This document shows, piece by piece, positions 8,744-16,889 of a stretch of DNA of 64,000 bases. Source of the stretch: Pseudomonas argentinensis (GTDB lineage Bacteria > Pseudomonadota > Gammaproteobacteria > Pseudomonadales > Pseudomonadaceae); assembly GCF_001839655.2 (NCBI RefSeq), contig NZ_CP056087.1, positions 806,001 through 870,000 on the forward strand. Reading direction: 5' to 3'. The position numbers and the translations under genes were made by a program. Each line of letters begins with the position of its first letter. The first letter of the stretch is position 1. The notes beneath the pieces are model-generated. The model saw only the letters and a program-made list of their open reading frames with translations, did not search any database and was not told where the DNA came from.

Positions 8744-9721
8744 TCATTCGCCCCAGACGTCGGCCAGTACCCGTACCCAGTTCTCGCCCATGATCTTGCG
8801 CACCACGCGCTCGGAATGGCCGCGTTTGAGCAGGGTCTCGGTGAGGTTGGGGAACTCGCCGACGGTACGGATACCCAGCGGGTTGATGATCTTGCCGAAG
8901 CTGGTCAGGCGGCGGGCGTAGCCCTTGTCGTGGGTCAGGTACTCGAAGAAGTCCTGGCCGTGACCCTGGGTGAAGTCGGTGCCGATGCCGATGGCGTCCT
9001 CGCCGACGATGTTCATCACGTACTCGATGGCTTCGGCGTAGTCGTCGATGGTCGAGTCGATACCCTTGGCCAGGAAGGGCGCGAACATGGTCACGCCAAC
9101 GAAACCGCCATGGTCGGCGATGAACTTCAGCTCCGCGTCGGACTTGTTGCGCGGGTGCTCTTTCAGGCCCGAAGGCAGGCAGTGGGAGTAGGTCACCGGC
9201 TTTTTCGACTCGAGGATGACTTCCTCGCTGGTCTTGCTGCCCACGTGGGACAGGTCGCACATGATGCCCACGCGGTTCATCTCGGCGACGATCTCGCGAC
9301 CGAAGCCGGACAGGCCACCGTCACGCTCGTAGCAGCCGGTGCCAATCAGGTTCTGGGTGTTGTAGCACATCTGCACGATGCCCACGCCGAGCTGCTTGAA
9401 CACCTCGACGTAGCCGAGCTGGTCCTCGAACGCATGGGCATTCTGGAAACCATAGATGATCCCGGTCTTGCCCAGCTCCTTGGCCTTGCGGATGTCGGCG
9501 GTGCTGCGCACCGGCATCACCAGGTCGCTGTTCTCGCGGATCAGCTTGCTGCTGGCGGCGATGCTGTTGACGGTGGCCTGAAAACCCTCCCAGACCGACA
9601 CCGTGCAGTTGGCCGCGGTGAGGCCGCCTTTGCGCATGTCCTCGAAGAGTTCACGGTTCCACTTGGCGATGATCAGACCGTCGATGACGATGCTGTCGGC
9701 GTGCAATTCGGCTGGGCTCAT
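8744..9721 (-). CDS. M19 (renal dipeptidase) family protein with altered metal site
   Basis: A 325-residue protein starting MSPAELHADSIVIDGLIIAK at 9721, with GGGGAG about 7 bases before the ATG. M19-family landmarks are seen: DLSHVG, TYSHCLPSG and GIGTDFTQG. However the first motif, normally HxD with a second histidine, reads IDGLIIAKW, and the usual glutamate region reads GFQNAHAFED. Several dinuclear zinc ligands therefore appear to be missing. It is the first gene of the minus-strand cluster with the DUF5943-type gene and dgcA. An orthologue has the same position in P. aeruginosa, so a role in betaine catabolism is likely, but true peptidase activity is doubtful. Confidence 0.8.
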   Translation of the reverse strand: MSPAELHADSIVIDGLIIAKWNRELFEDMRKGGLTAANCTVSVWEGFQATVNSIAASSKLIRENSDLVMPVRSTADIRKAKELGKTGIIYGFQNAHAFEDQLGYVEVFKQLGVGIVQMCYNTQNLIGTGCYERDGGLSGFGREIVAEMNRVGIMCDLSHVGSKTSEEVILESKKPVTYSHCLPSGLKEHPRNKSDAELKFIADHGGFVGVTMFAPFLAKGIDSTIDDYAEAIEYVMNIVGEDAIGIGTDFTQGHGQDFFEYLTHDKGYARRLTSFGKIINPLGIRTVGEFPNLTETLLKRGHSERVVRKIMGENWVRVLADVWGE

Positions 9722-10146
9722 CAGGCGGCTCCCCTTGAATGGATGCACCAGATTCGCTGCTGGCGCTTTGTGGGCAGCATATGCCTCGCCGCCCTGGCGA
9801 CCCGATGCAAAAACGACGGGGGGATTGCCGAAAGCGTCAAGCCGAGGTCGTGACCGATAAGGCCATAGGTGTCGCGTGCGGCCCAGGCCCAGGCCATTGG
9901 CGGTTGCAGCCTGGCGCAATGGCCTGCCAGGTGCCTCAGGGGGGCTGGGCGGCGGCCGGCGAGTCGGCAAGGTCGTTAACCGACCCTCAACAAGCTTTAA
10001 CAACCTTTAACAACATGGCCTGGCAATGGCTCTCTAGTCTTCGAGTCGTTGCAGGAAAGCCCGCTCGACGAGGTGGCTTTCCTGAAACCGGTTATCACCG
10101 CTGGTGATGCCGCTCATTACCCCTTAGATATTTTCGGAGATATCCC
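9722..10146. promoter_or_regulatory. Divergent control region between the catabolic cluster and the T3SS operon
   Basis: This 425-base gap separates the minus-strand peptidase-like gene from the plus-strand T3SS. It holds three tandem 10-bp repeats at 9985-10014 (CCTCAACAAG, CTTTAACAAC, CTTTAACAAC), in helical phase and about 130-160 bases before the first T3SS gene. It also holds a TGTCGC element near 9879-9884 that recurs in other promoters of the betaine regulon. No gene is seen. The tandem repeat is the best candidate operator for the T3SS. Confidence 0.55.
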
Positions 10147-10308
10147 ATGGCTGAGACTCCTCCAGTAAGCAGCGGCGGCGCAGACGCTGCCATCGACAAG
10201 ATGTCCGCGGTGTTCGATATGGCGATCGAGAAATCCGCCAAGATCACCGAGATCACCACGGCCAAGAAAGCCGAGCTCGACGCGACCAAACAGCGTCCGC
10301 AGAACTGA
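10147..10308 (+). CDS. Small T3SS-associated protein (53 aa), needle/pilin candidate
   Basis: A 53-residue acidic helical protein beginning MAETPPVSSGGADAAIDKMS. It opens the sctD-sctV operon, the position held by the nopA/nopC genes in rhizobial T3SS loci. The ribosome site and start (GGAGATATCCCATGGC) are identical to those of the 66-aa gene at 17586, which points to matched strong translation. There is no signal peptide, as expected for an early T3SS substrate. It could be the needle subunit or another secreted structural part; size and position are the only evidence. Confidence 0.6.
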   Translation: MAETPPVSSGGADAAIDKMSAVFDMAIEKSAKITEITTAKKAELDATKQRPQN

Positions 10309-10316
10309 CCCGGGCT

Positions 10317-10341
10317 GCAGGCGGCGCTCGGCGTCGCCTGC
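10317..10341 (+). terminator. Stem-loop after the small first gene
   Basis: GCAGGCG and CGCCTGC form a 7-bp stem just downstream of the 53-aa gene. No T-run follows, so it more likely stabilises or attenuates the message than ends it. Confidence 0.35.
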
Positions 10342-10448
10342 AACCTGTGTCTGCGCCGTATCGGCACCTTTTCCATCGAGGGCGTGGCCCGGCCGTTCTG
10401 GCCGCATACGTCGCTCGATAGCGTGATTCCTAAGCCCCGGTGAGTCCT

Positions 10449-11402
10449 ATGACTGCGATAGCCTCGAGTTCCGCCTCGCTGAACAGCGGCGACCAGCCTC
10501 GGCTGGAGGTGACCGCTGGCATCCACCGCGGTGTATCGCTACCGCTGGATGAAGCGGTGTACTGCATTGGCAGTGGCGCGGCGGCCAACCTGATGCTGCG
10601 TGACGCCGGGGTGGCGGATCGTCACCTGACCCTGCGCTTGAGTGCCCGCCATGTTGGCGTCGAGGCCACCGGGGGCGACGTGCAGGTCATCCACAACGGG
10701 CGTGAGACCCCGGTCGCGCGCGGGCACGGTTACCGCGGCCGACTGCCTGTGGATATCCGTATCGGCACGGCGACCCTGCGCCTGGCCATGCCCCAGACCG
10801 GCGGCCCGGCGGCCAATCCGGTATGGTATGGCAAAGCGCAATGGGCGATTGCCGCGCTGTTCATGTTCATCTGCGCGGGCGCCCTGGCAGTGCTGCGCGA
10901 TGGGCCGATGCATAGCGCCGAGCCTGAGTCGCTACAGCGACTGACACTCGCCGAGGAGCGGCCGGCAGAGGTGCCCCGGGCGGCGTCGCTGCAGCTGGCC
11001 CGCGCCGACCTGGCCAGCCAGGCCAAGGCCGCCGGGCTGAACCATCTCAAGCTCGACACCAGTGCCGGCCAGCTGCGCGTCAGCGGTACCCTGGAACCTG
11101 GGCAGGAGCAGGACTGGCTTGCCCTGCAGCAGTATTTCGATGGCCGTTATGGGCGCCAGTACGTCTTGCGTGGCGATGTCAGCGTGCGCGAAAGCGCCGC
11201 CCGGCCTAGAGTCAACTTCCAGGCCGTATGGTTCGGTGACAATCCCTACGTGATCAATGCAGCGGGCGCCCGCCTGTATCCCGGGGCCCCCCTTGAAGGT
11301 GGCTGGAAGCTCGAGCGTATCGAGGACGGTCAGGTGGTGCTGGCACTGGGCGAGGAGCGCTTCGCACTCACATTAGGGCCCTCGCCAGTGCCTGAGGGTT
11401 AG
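10449..11402 (+). CDS. sctD: SctD-type inner-membrane ring protein (Y4yQ/YscD-like, FHA domain)
   Basis: About 317 residues. The N-terminal part (to about residue 100) resembles the FHA-like cytoplasmic domain of SctD. One membrane helix follows (WAIAALFMFICAGALAVL, about 127-144), then a periplasmic domain of about 170 residues. That is the one-pass layout of the outer ring of the inner-membrane base, slightly shorter than YscD. The ATG at 10449 is preferred over an in-frame GTG at 10440 because GGTGAG lies just before it. It is encoded upstream of sctV as y4yQ is in rhizobia. Assignment is by architecture and context. Confidence 0.75.
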   Translation: MTAIASSSASLNSGDQPRLEVTAGIHRGVSLPLDEAVYCIGSGAAANLMLRDAGVADRHLTLRLSARHVGVEATGGDVQVIHNGRETPVARGHGYRGRLPVDIRIGTATLRLAMPQTGGPAANPVWYGKAQWAIAALFMFICAGALAVLRDGPMHSAEPESLQRLTLAEERPAEVPRAASLQLARADLASQAKAAGLNHLKLDTSAGQLRVSGTLEPGQEQDWLALQQYFDGRYGRQYVLRGDVSVRESAARPRVNFQAVWFGDNPYVINAAGARLYPGAPLEGGWKLERIEDGQVVLALGEERFALTLGPSPVPEG

Positions 11403-11485
11403 GGTGTGCTCCTCGTCCAGCACCGCCGCGCCGGAGCCCGTTTTGACGCGAGGCAAGGCATGAGCCGCGAAGTTTGGTGGGCCAA

Positions 11486-11857
11486 ATGAAGATCGATTCA
11501 CGCGCCCCGCTGGCGCCGTCGGATGCGGCCTCCGACGTTCGCACTCGCCCGAGTGAGCTGCTTCCTGCTTCCCCCGCCGCGCCACCCGCCGTTCGCCCGC
11601 CCAGCCTGCCGCGCACGCCGCCGCTGCCGACGGTACAGGACGATCTGCACGCCCTGGAGCTGGCGGCGGGCGTCGAGCCCGGGTTGTTCGCCGGCTCGCG
11701 ACCGGCGCAAATTCTCGAAGACATCCTCGAACGCATCCTGCCGTCGCTGCCGCTCGACGGTGAAACCCGAGCCCTGGCCATGAGCCTGGTGCGCGAGGAG
11801 CTCGACACCCGCCAGGCCCTGGATCGCCAGCGCGTCGAAACCGAGGTGGAGCCATGA
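11486..11857 (+). CDS. Unidentified T3SS operon protein (123 aa)
   Basis: The first 50 residues are proline/alanine-rich and probably disordered (for example LLPASPAAPPAVRPPSLPRT). The rest is predicted helical with an LxxxLE-type pattern. It overlaps the TPR gene by ATGA. A nine-codon mini-frame (11460-11489, MSREVWWAK) with its own GAGGCAAGG site ends in an ATGA overlap with this start and could be a leader that couples translation. I do not recognise the protein; a SctP-like regulator or a chaperone partner of the TPR protein are possibilities without direct support. Confidence 0.6.
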   Translation: MKIDSRAPLAPSDAASDVRTRPSELLPASPAAPPAVRPPSLPRTPPLPTVQDDLHALELAAGVEPGLFAGSRPAQILEDILERILPSLPLDGETRALAMSLVREELDTRQALDRQRVETEVEP

Positions 11858-12195
11858 TGCTGCGCGACGAACACGATGCCGCCAAGCTGCTCCAGGGCCT
11901 GGGCGATCTTTACCTGCGGGTTGGTCAGGGGCCTCGCGCCCTGGTGCTGCTGCTGCTGGCCGTGCAGCTCAATGCCGATGATCCGTTGTTGCTGGCGCGC
12001 CTGGCGGCGGCCTTCACCGCCAATGGCGATGGGCAGCGGGCCTTGCACACCCTGGATCGTCTGCGCGGGCTGCAGGGGGAGTCGGCGGCCTGGCTGCTGC
12101 TGCGCAGCCGGGCGCTGTGGAGCGCCGGTCAGCACGGCGAAGCGCGCGCCTGCTTTGCCCGTTACCGCACTTTGCGCCAGGAACGTGAAGCATGA
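11854..12195 (+). CDS. TPR protein of the T3SS (Y4yS/SctG-like)
   Basis: A 113-residue helical protein with about two to three tetratricopeptide-like units (LLQGLGDLYLRVGQGPRALV; LLARLAAAFTANGDGQRALH; LLLRSRALWSAGQHGEARAC). Small TPR proteins at this place act as chaperones for needle subunits (SctG) or as assembly factors. It overlaps both neighbours by four bases (ATGA), so translation is coupled with the upstream gene and with sctV. Confidence 0.7.
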   Translation: MMLRDEHDAAKLLQGLGDLYLRVGQGPRALVLLLLAVQLNADDPLLLARLAAAFTANGDGQRALHTLDRLRGLQGESAAWLLLRSRALWSAGQHGEARACFARYRTLRQEREA

Positions 12196-14330
12196 TGGCG
12201 CGCCTGGGAGCCCTGGCGGGCATGGCGGCGCAACGCACCGAGGTGGTGGTGGTCGCCTTCATGATGATGGCCATCGTGATGATGATCATCCCGCTGCCGA
12301 CCTATCTGGTCGACACCCTGATCGGCATCAGCATCGCCCTGAGCATTCTGGTGCTGATCGTCGCTTTCTACATCCGCAAGCCCCTGGAACTGTCCGCGCT
12401 GCCGGCGCTGATTCTGCTCAGCACGCTGTTCCGCCTGGCCCTGTCGATCAGCACCACGCGGCTGATCCTGCTGCACGGCGACGCCGGGCATATCATCGAG
12501 GCCTTCGGCAAGTTCGTCATCGCCGGCGAGGTGGTGGTCGGTCTGGTGATCTTCTTGATCATCACCGTGGCGCAGTTCGTGGTCATCACCAAGGGCGCCG
12601 AGCGGGTGGCCGAGGTGGCGGCGCGTTTCAGCCTGGACGCCATGCCCGGCAAGCAGATGAGCATCGACAACGACCTGCGCAACGGCGACATCGACGCCAA
12701 CGAGGCGCGCCGCAGGCGGTCCGACCTGCAGCGTGAGAGTCAGCTGTTCGGGGCAATGGACGGCTCGATGAAGTTCGTCAAGGGCGATGCCATCGCCGGC
12801 CTGGTGATCCTCTTCGTCAACCTGATCGGCGGCCTGCTGATCGGCATGCTGTCGCGCGGCATGTCCTTCGCCGATGCCGGGCACACCTACTCGCTGCTCA
12901 CCGTGGGCGACGGGCTGATCGCGCAGATCCCGGCGCTGCTGATCGCCGTGGCCGCCGGCACCGTGGTGACCCGGGTCAACAACGAGGCCGAGCAGGCCGA
13001 CCTGGGCACCGAGATCATCCGCCAGATGGGCAACAGCCAGCGTGCCCTGACGCTGACCGCGCTGATTCTCGCCGCCGTGGCGTTCATCCCCGGTTTCCCC
13101 GCGCCGGTGTTTATCGGCCTGTCGGCCGTGCTGGGGTCGTGCGCCTGGATGCTGCGGCGCCGCCAGCAGCGCGAGGAGCAAGCCGAGGTCGTGGCTGCCG
13201 AGGTCGTCGAGGAGGCGGCTGCCGACCCCGAACCCGAGCAGCAGGCGGACGCCCCAGCCGCTACAGCGGACACCCGGGTGCTGCTGTCGATCGGCCCGGG
13301 TCTGGCCGAAGCGGTACCGCTGCAACCCTTCAAGCAACGCCTCGAGGTGCTGTGCCACGACCTGCACAACGAGCTGGGCATCGAGTTCCCGATGCCGTCG
13401 GTGGTCGTCGACATGGCCGGCTCGACCGGTAGTTACCGGGTCGAGCTGGAAGGCGTGCCGGTGGATCAGGGCGAGCTGAACCCGGCTCAGGTGCTGCTCA
13501 AGGATGACCCCGTGCATCTGCAGCTGCTCGATATCGCTGGCGAGGAGCGCGCATCACCCCTGGGCAGCCGCGCCGGCCTGTGGATCGCCAGCGAACACCA
13601 GGCCGAACTGAGCGACGCGGGGATCGTCTACCTGCGCCCCGATGAAATCCTGCGTGATGTGCTGGCGCGCGTGCTGCGGCGTTATGCCGGGGACTTTCTC
13701 GGTATCCAGGAAACCCGCCAGTTGCTGGCGCACCTGGAGGAAAGCCACGGCGAGCTGGTCAAGGAGGCGCTGCGGGCAGTGCCCCTGCAGCGCATCGCCG
13801 ACGCCCTGCGCCGCCTGGTGGCCGAAGGCGTATCGATCCGCAACCGGCGGGCGCTGCTCGAGGCGATGGTCGAGTGGGGCGGCCGCGAAGGCGATGTGGG
13901 GCGCTTCAGCGACCACCTGCGTACCGCCCTGGCGCGGCAGATCAGCCACCAGCATGCCGATGAGCAGCGGGTGATCGCGGCCTTCGTGCTGGGCTCGGCC
14001 CTGGAGGCGCAGCTGCTCGAGGCGGCGCGTCAGCAGGACACCGGACGCGGCGAGGTCCGTGCCCGGGAAGCCACCCGTGGCCTGCTCAAGGCGCTGCGCC
14101 AGGCGTGCGAGCAATTGCCCGAACGGGTCAAACCGACCCTGGTGGTGCACCCCGAGCTGCGCCGCCGCATCCTGCGCCTGTGCATTCGTGACGAACTGGA
14201 GATGGCCGTGCTGTCCTTTACCGAACTGGCCCCGGAATACAGCCTGCAGGCGATCAAGGTGATCGGCGCGCCGAGCACCGCGCGGGCGGAAAAGAGCCAA
14301 CCTGCACCCGCGCTGGCAGGTGCCACATGA
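12192..14330 (+). CDS. sctV: SctV, type III export gate protein (HrcV/RhcV/FlhA family)
   Basis: 712 residues, normal for the family. The N-terminal half has about eight membrane segments (first VVVVAFMMMAIVMMIIPLPT) and the family signature around LLSTLFRLALSISTTRLILL. A conserved cytoplasmic loop (TKGAERVAEVAARFSLDAMP) follows. The C-terminal half (from about residue 360) is the cytosolic nonamer-forming domain that binds chaperone-substrate complexes. A short charged linker (residues about 318-355, rich in E, A and P) joins the two halves. It overlaps the TPR gene before it and the secretin gene after it. It is the clearest marker that this is a T3SS. Confidence 0.95.
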   Translation: MMARLGALAGMAAQRTEVVVVAFMMMAIVMMIIPLPTYLVDTLIGISIALSILVLIVAFYIRKPLELSALPALILLSTLFRLALSISTTRLILLHGDAGHIIEAFGKFVIAGEVVVGLVIFLIITVAQFVVITKGAERVAEVAARFSLDAMPGKQMSIDNDLRNGDIDANEARRRRSDLQRESQLFGAMDGSMKFVKGDAIAGLVILFVNLIGGLLIGMLSRGMSFADAGHTYSLLTVGDGLIAQIPALLIAVAAGTVVTRVNNEAEQADLGTEIIRQMGNSQRALTLTALILAAVAFIPGFPAPVFIGLSAVLGSCAWMLRRRQQREEQAEVVAAEVVEEAAADPEPEQQADAPAATADTRVLLSIGPGLAEAVPLQPFKQRLEVLCHDLHNELGIEFPMPSVVVDMAGSTGSYRVELEGVPVDQGELNPAQVLLKDDPVHLQLLDIAGEERASPLGSRAGLWIASEHQAELSDAGIVYLRPDEILRDVLARVLRRYAGDFLGIQETRQLLAHLEESHGELVKEALRAVPLQRIADALRRLVAEGVSIRNRRALLEAMVEWGGREGDVGRFSDHLRTALARQISHQHADEQRVIAAFVLGSALEAQLLEAARQQDTGRGEVRAREATRGLLKALRQACEQLPERVKPTLVVHPELRRRILRLCIRDELEMAVLSFTELAPEYSLQAIKVIGAPSTARAEKSQPAPALAGAT

Positions 14331-15604
14331 TCCGCCTGCTGGTGTTGACGCTGTGCTGCCTGCCGCTGCTGGCCCTGGCCCAGTCGCCTCTGGGCGGCGA
14401 TATCGCCCTGGCCACCGGCGAGGGGCGGATCATGCGCTTCAGCGACCCGGTGGAGGCGGTGATGATCGCTGAGCCGGGCGTGGCCGACCTGCAGGTGATT
14501 TCGCCCGGGGTCATCTACCTGTTCGGCAAGCGCCCGGGTCATACCACCCTGGTGGCCCTGGGCAGTGACGAGCGGGAAGTCGCCTCGCTGCAGATCAGCG
14601 TCGGCGGCAACGGTCGGCCGATCACCAGTGCGCTGCGCAGCCGCTATCCGCAGAGCGGTGCCGAGGTGCAGGGCGTGGGCAACCGCCTGGCAGCCCGCGG
14701 CCAGGTCAGCAACGTGGCCGAGGCGCTGGACCTCAATGCCCTGCTCGACCCCACCGGGCAGGACTGGCAGGGGGCGGTAAACACCGCGACCTACGCGGGC
14801 TCTGCCCAGGTGAACATTCGCGTGCGCTTCGCCGAGGTGTCTCGCGAAGAGCTGCTGCGCTATGGCGTGAGCTGGAATGCGCTGTTCAACAACGGCACCT
14901 TCTCGTTCGGCCTGCTCACCGGCGGCAACCTGGCGGCGGAGGCCGCTGCCGGTGGTTCCAACCTGATCGGCGTGGGCCTGGACAGCGGCAATTTCAATAT
15001 CGACAGCGTGCTCGAGGCGCTGCAGAGCAATGGCGTACTGGAGATCCTCGCCGAGCCCAACATCACCGCCATGACCGGTGAGACGGCAAGCTTCCTGGCA
15101 GGCGGCGAGGTGCCGGTGCCGGTGCCGGTGAACAGCGACCTGGTGGGCGTCGAATACAAATCCTACGGGGTGTCGTTGTTGTTCAGCCCCACCGTGTTGC
15201 CGGGCGACCGCATCGGCCTGCAGGTGCGCCCGGAAGTCAGTAGCCTGATGGGCGGTAGTACCCTGGAAGTCTCCGGGTTCCGCGTGCCCTCGTTCCGTGT
15301 GCGCCGCGCCGACACCCGCGTCGAGGTCGGCAGCGGGCAGACCTTTGCCATTGCCGGCCTGTTCCAGCGGGAGAATTCACGGGATCTGGAAAAGGTGCCG
15401 TTGCTGGGCGACATGCCGGTGCTCGGCAACCTGTTTCGCTCCAAGCGCTTTCAGCAGAACGAGACCGAGCTGGTGATTCTCATCACCCCCTATCTGGTCG
15501 AGCCGGTGCAGACCCAGGCCATGCTCACGCCGCTCGACAAGAGCCTGGGCGCCCGTGCCGATGGCCCGGCGCGCAGCGGCTCCTTCGGGTTCCACCTGCA
15601 ATGA
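14327..15604 (+). CDS. rhcC2: Outer-membrane secretin of Tad/RcpA-CpaC type (RhcC2-like)
   Basis: 425 residues with a signal peptide (MIRLLVLTLCCLPLLALAQ). Next comes a pilus-type N-terminal domain (about 25-100; DPVEAVMIAEPGVADLQVIS), a BON-like stretch (about 110-150), and a C-terminal secretin domain (about 230-390) with VPVPVPVNSDLVGVEYKSYG and VPLLGDMPVLGNLFRSKRF. This is the order seen in CpaC/RcpA secretins of Tad pili rather than in YscC/HrcC. It lacks the N0/N1 domains, which are encoded separately at 16890. The split matches rhizobial rhcC1/rhcC2. It overlaps sctV by ATGA. Confidence 0.88.
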   Translation: MIRLLVLTLCCLPLLALAQSPLGGDIALATGEGRIMRFSDPVEAVMIAEPGVADLQVISPGVIYLFGKRPGHTTLVALGSDEREVASLQISVGGNGRPITSALRSRYPQSGAEVQGVGNRLAARGQVSNVAEALDLNALLDPTGQDWQGAVNTATYAGSAQVNIRVRFAEVSREELLRYGVSWNALFNNGTFSFGLLTGGNLAAEAAAGGSNLIGVGLDSGNFNIDSVLEALQSNGVLEILAEPNITAMTGETASFLAGGEVPVPVPVNSDLVGVEYKSYGVSLLFSPTVLPGDRIGLQVRPEVSSLMGGSTLEVSGFRVPSFRVRRADTRVEVGSGQTFAIAGLFQRENSRDLEKVPLLGDMPVLGNLFRSKRFQQNETELVILITPYLVEPVQTQAMLTPLDKSLGARADGPARSGSFGFHLQ

Positions 15605-15618
15605 ACGGGAGTGCCGTG

Positions 15619-16014
15619 ATGAGCCGTCTGGGCCTGTTGTCCACCTGCCTGCTGCTGGGCGCCTGCCAGACCGAGCTGCAGGCCCCGGACTACTCCCCCG
15701 GTTACCAGACCGTCGTCGACGCTAACGGCCAGGCCCTGCTGGTGCCGGATGCCTGCCGGCGCGTCAGCGACGAGGGCCAGCCAGTCGACGAACGCGAGCT
15801 GCTACCTCTGCCGCCTGGCTGCGCCAACAACGCCAATCTGCTGCAGATGGTCGAGCGCCGTGGTGACCTGCTGCGTGGCCGGCAGACCGGGCCGACCCTG
15901 GCCGCGCCGGTGGGCCGCGCGGCGCAGTCGTACCTGGAGGGTTTCGAGACCGATGAGAAGCGCCGCCGTCGTCAGGAGCAGGCAGCGCAGAGCGATACCG
16001 GGGGTGGGCAATGA
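15619..16014 (+). CDS. CpaD/RcpB-like lipoprotein of the T3SS
   Basis: About 131 residues with a lipobox (LLSTCLLLGAC). Its centre has the CpaD-like signature LPPGCANNANLLQMVERRGD followed by LLRGRQTG. CpaD proteins are lipoproteins of Tad pili that accompany the secretin. The start at 15619 has GGGAG seven bases upstream; an ATG at 15601 overlapping the secretin stop would add six residues. It sits directly behind the Tad-type secretin, so it is probably the secretin's partner or pilotin. The C-terminus is charged (EKRRRRQEQ). Confidence 0.75.
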   Translation: MSRLGLLSTCLLLGACQTELQAPDYSPGYQTVVDANGQALLVPDACRRVSDEGQPVDERELLPLPPGCANNANLLQMVERRGDLLRGRQTGPTLAAPVGRAAQSYLEGFETDEKRRRRQEQAAQSDTGGGQ

Positions 16015-16016
16015 GC

Positions 16017-16823
16017 TTAGCGCCCGGCGCTCATCCCAAGGGCTCTGGCGCGTTCGGCGGGGTCGCCGATGGCCGCGATACGCTGCGCCTCGGCGATCAG
16101 CGCCTGGCGCTGGGTGGCGCTGGTGTCGTCGAGCTGCACGCTGGCCGGTTTGCCCTGGGCGCCCGCCAGTACCTGAACCAGCAGCGCGTTGCGTTGATGG
16201 CGCAACTGCGCGGTGGGCGCACGGTCGATGCCGGTGATTTCGCGCAGGGCATTGCCGGTGTCGCCGTTGAGCGCATAGGCCAGGGCCAGGTTGCTGCGCG
16301 CATCGAGGTCGTTGGGGGCCAGCCGGCGTGCCGTGGCGAAGGCCTTCTGCATGGCCGTGACATTGCCCAGCTGCGCCTCGGCGGCGCCCAGGCGAGCAAA
16401 GGCCTGGGCATCGTTGGGCAATTGCCGGGCGGCACTTTCCAGCAGCGGCTGGGCGCGCTCCGGGTAGCCCAGGCGCAGCTGCGCGGTGCCCAGGCCGAGC
16501 AGGCCCAGCGGGTTGTCCGGCTCCAGCGCGACGGCTTTCTGGTAGGCCGCCTCGGCGCCCTGGATGTTGCCGCTCTCCAGTCGCGCATGGCCCAGCCGCT
16601 GCCAGGCGTCGAAGCCCGCCCCCGGTTGTTCCGCAGCCCTCTGGTAGAGCGTCGCGGCGGTGCCGCGGTCACCGCGCGATTCGACATCGCCGGCCAGTTT
16701 CATCAGGCGCTGGTAGGCCTCATCGCCGCCCGGCGCGGGCTCGTTATCGGGGGCGTGGTGACTACAGGCGCCGAGCAGGGCGAGGCTGGCAAGCAGGATG
16801 CAGCGGGTGGAAATCGACGGCAA
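16017..16823 (-). CDS. TadD-like TPR lipoprotein
   Basis: 268 residues starting from a TTG codon at 16821-16823, chosen because CAGGAG lies eight bases upstream and the product then begins with a clean lipoprotein signal (MPSISTRCILLASLALLGAC). An upstream ATG at 16862 has no ribosome site. About four to five TPR units follow (for example QRLGHARLESGNIQGAEAAY; GLGTAQLRLGYPERAQPLLE; ARLGAAEAQLGNVTAMQKAF). TadD-like TPR lipoproteins assist secretin assembly in Tad pili. The gene converges with the CpaD-like gene (two bases between stops) and diverges from rhcC1. Confidence 0.78.
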   Translation of the reverse strand: MPSISTRCILLASLALLGACSHHAPDNEPAPGGDEAYQRLMKLAGDVESRGDRGTAATLYQRAAEQPGAGFDAWQRLGHARLESGNIQGAEAAYQKAVALEPDNPLGLLGLGTAQLRLGYPERAQPLLESAARQLPNDAQAFARLGAAEAQLGNVTAMQKAFATARRLAPNDLDARSNLALAYALNGDTGNALREITGIDRAPTAQLRHQRNALLVQVLAGAQGKPASVQLDDTSATQRQALIAEAQRIAAIGDPAERARALGMSAGR

Positions 16824-16889
16824 GGGCGGTGCTCCTGGGTTGGTTCGGCACGTGCACGGCATTCTATAGAGCCAGCTTCGGAGGGTTCT

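Noticed and set aside
14327..16823. A Tad pilus locus
   Set aside because: Only the secretin, CpaD-like and TadD-like genes are present. No TadA ATPase, TadB/C platform, prepilin peptidase or pilin genes are seen, and the genes are fused into the T3SS operons.
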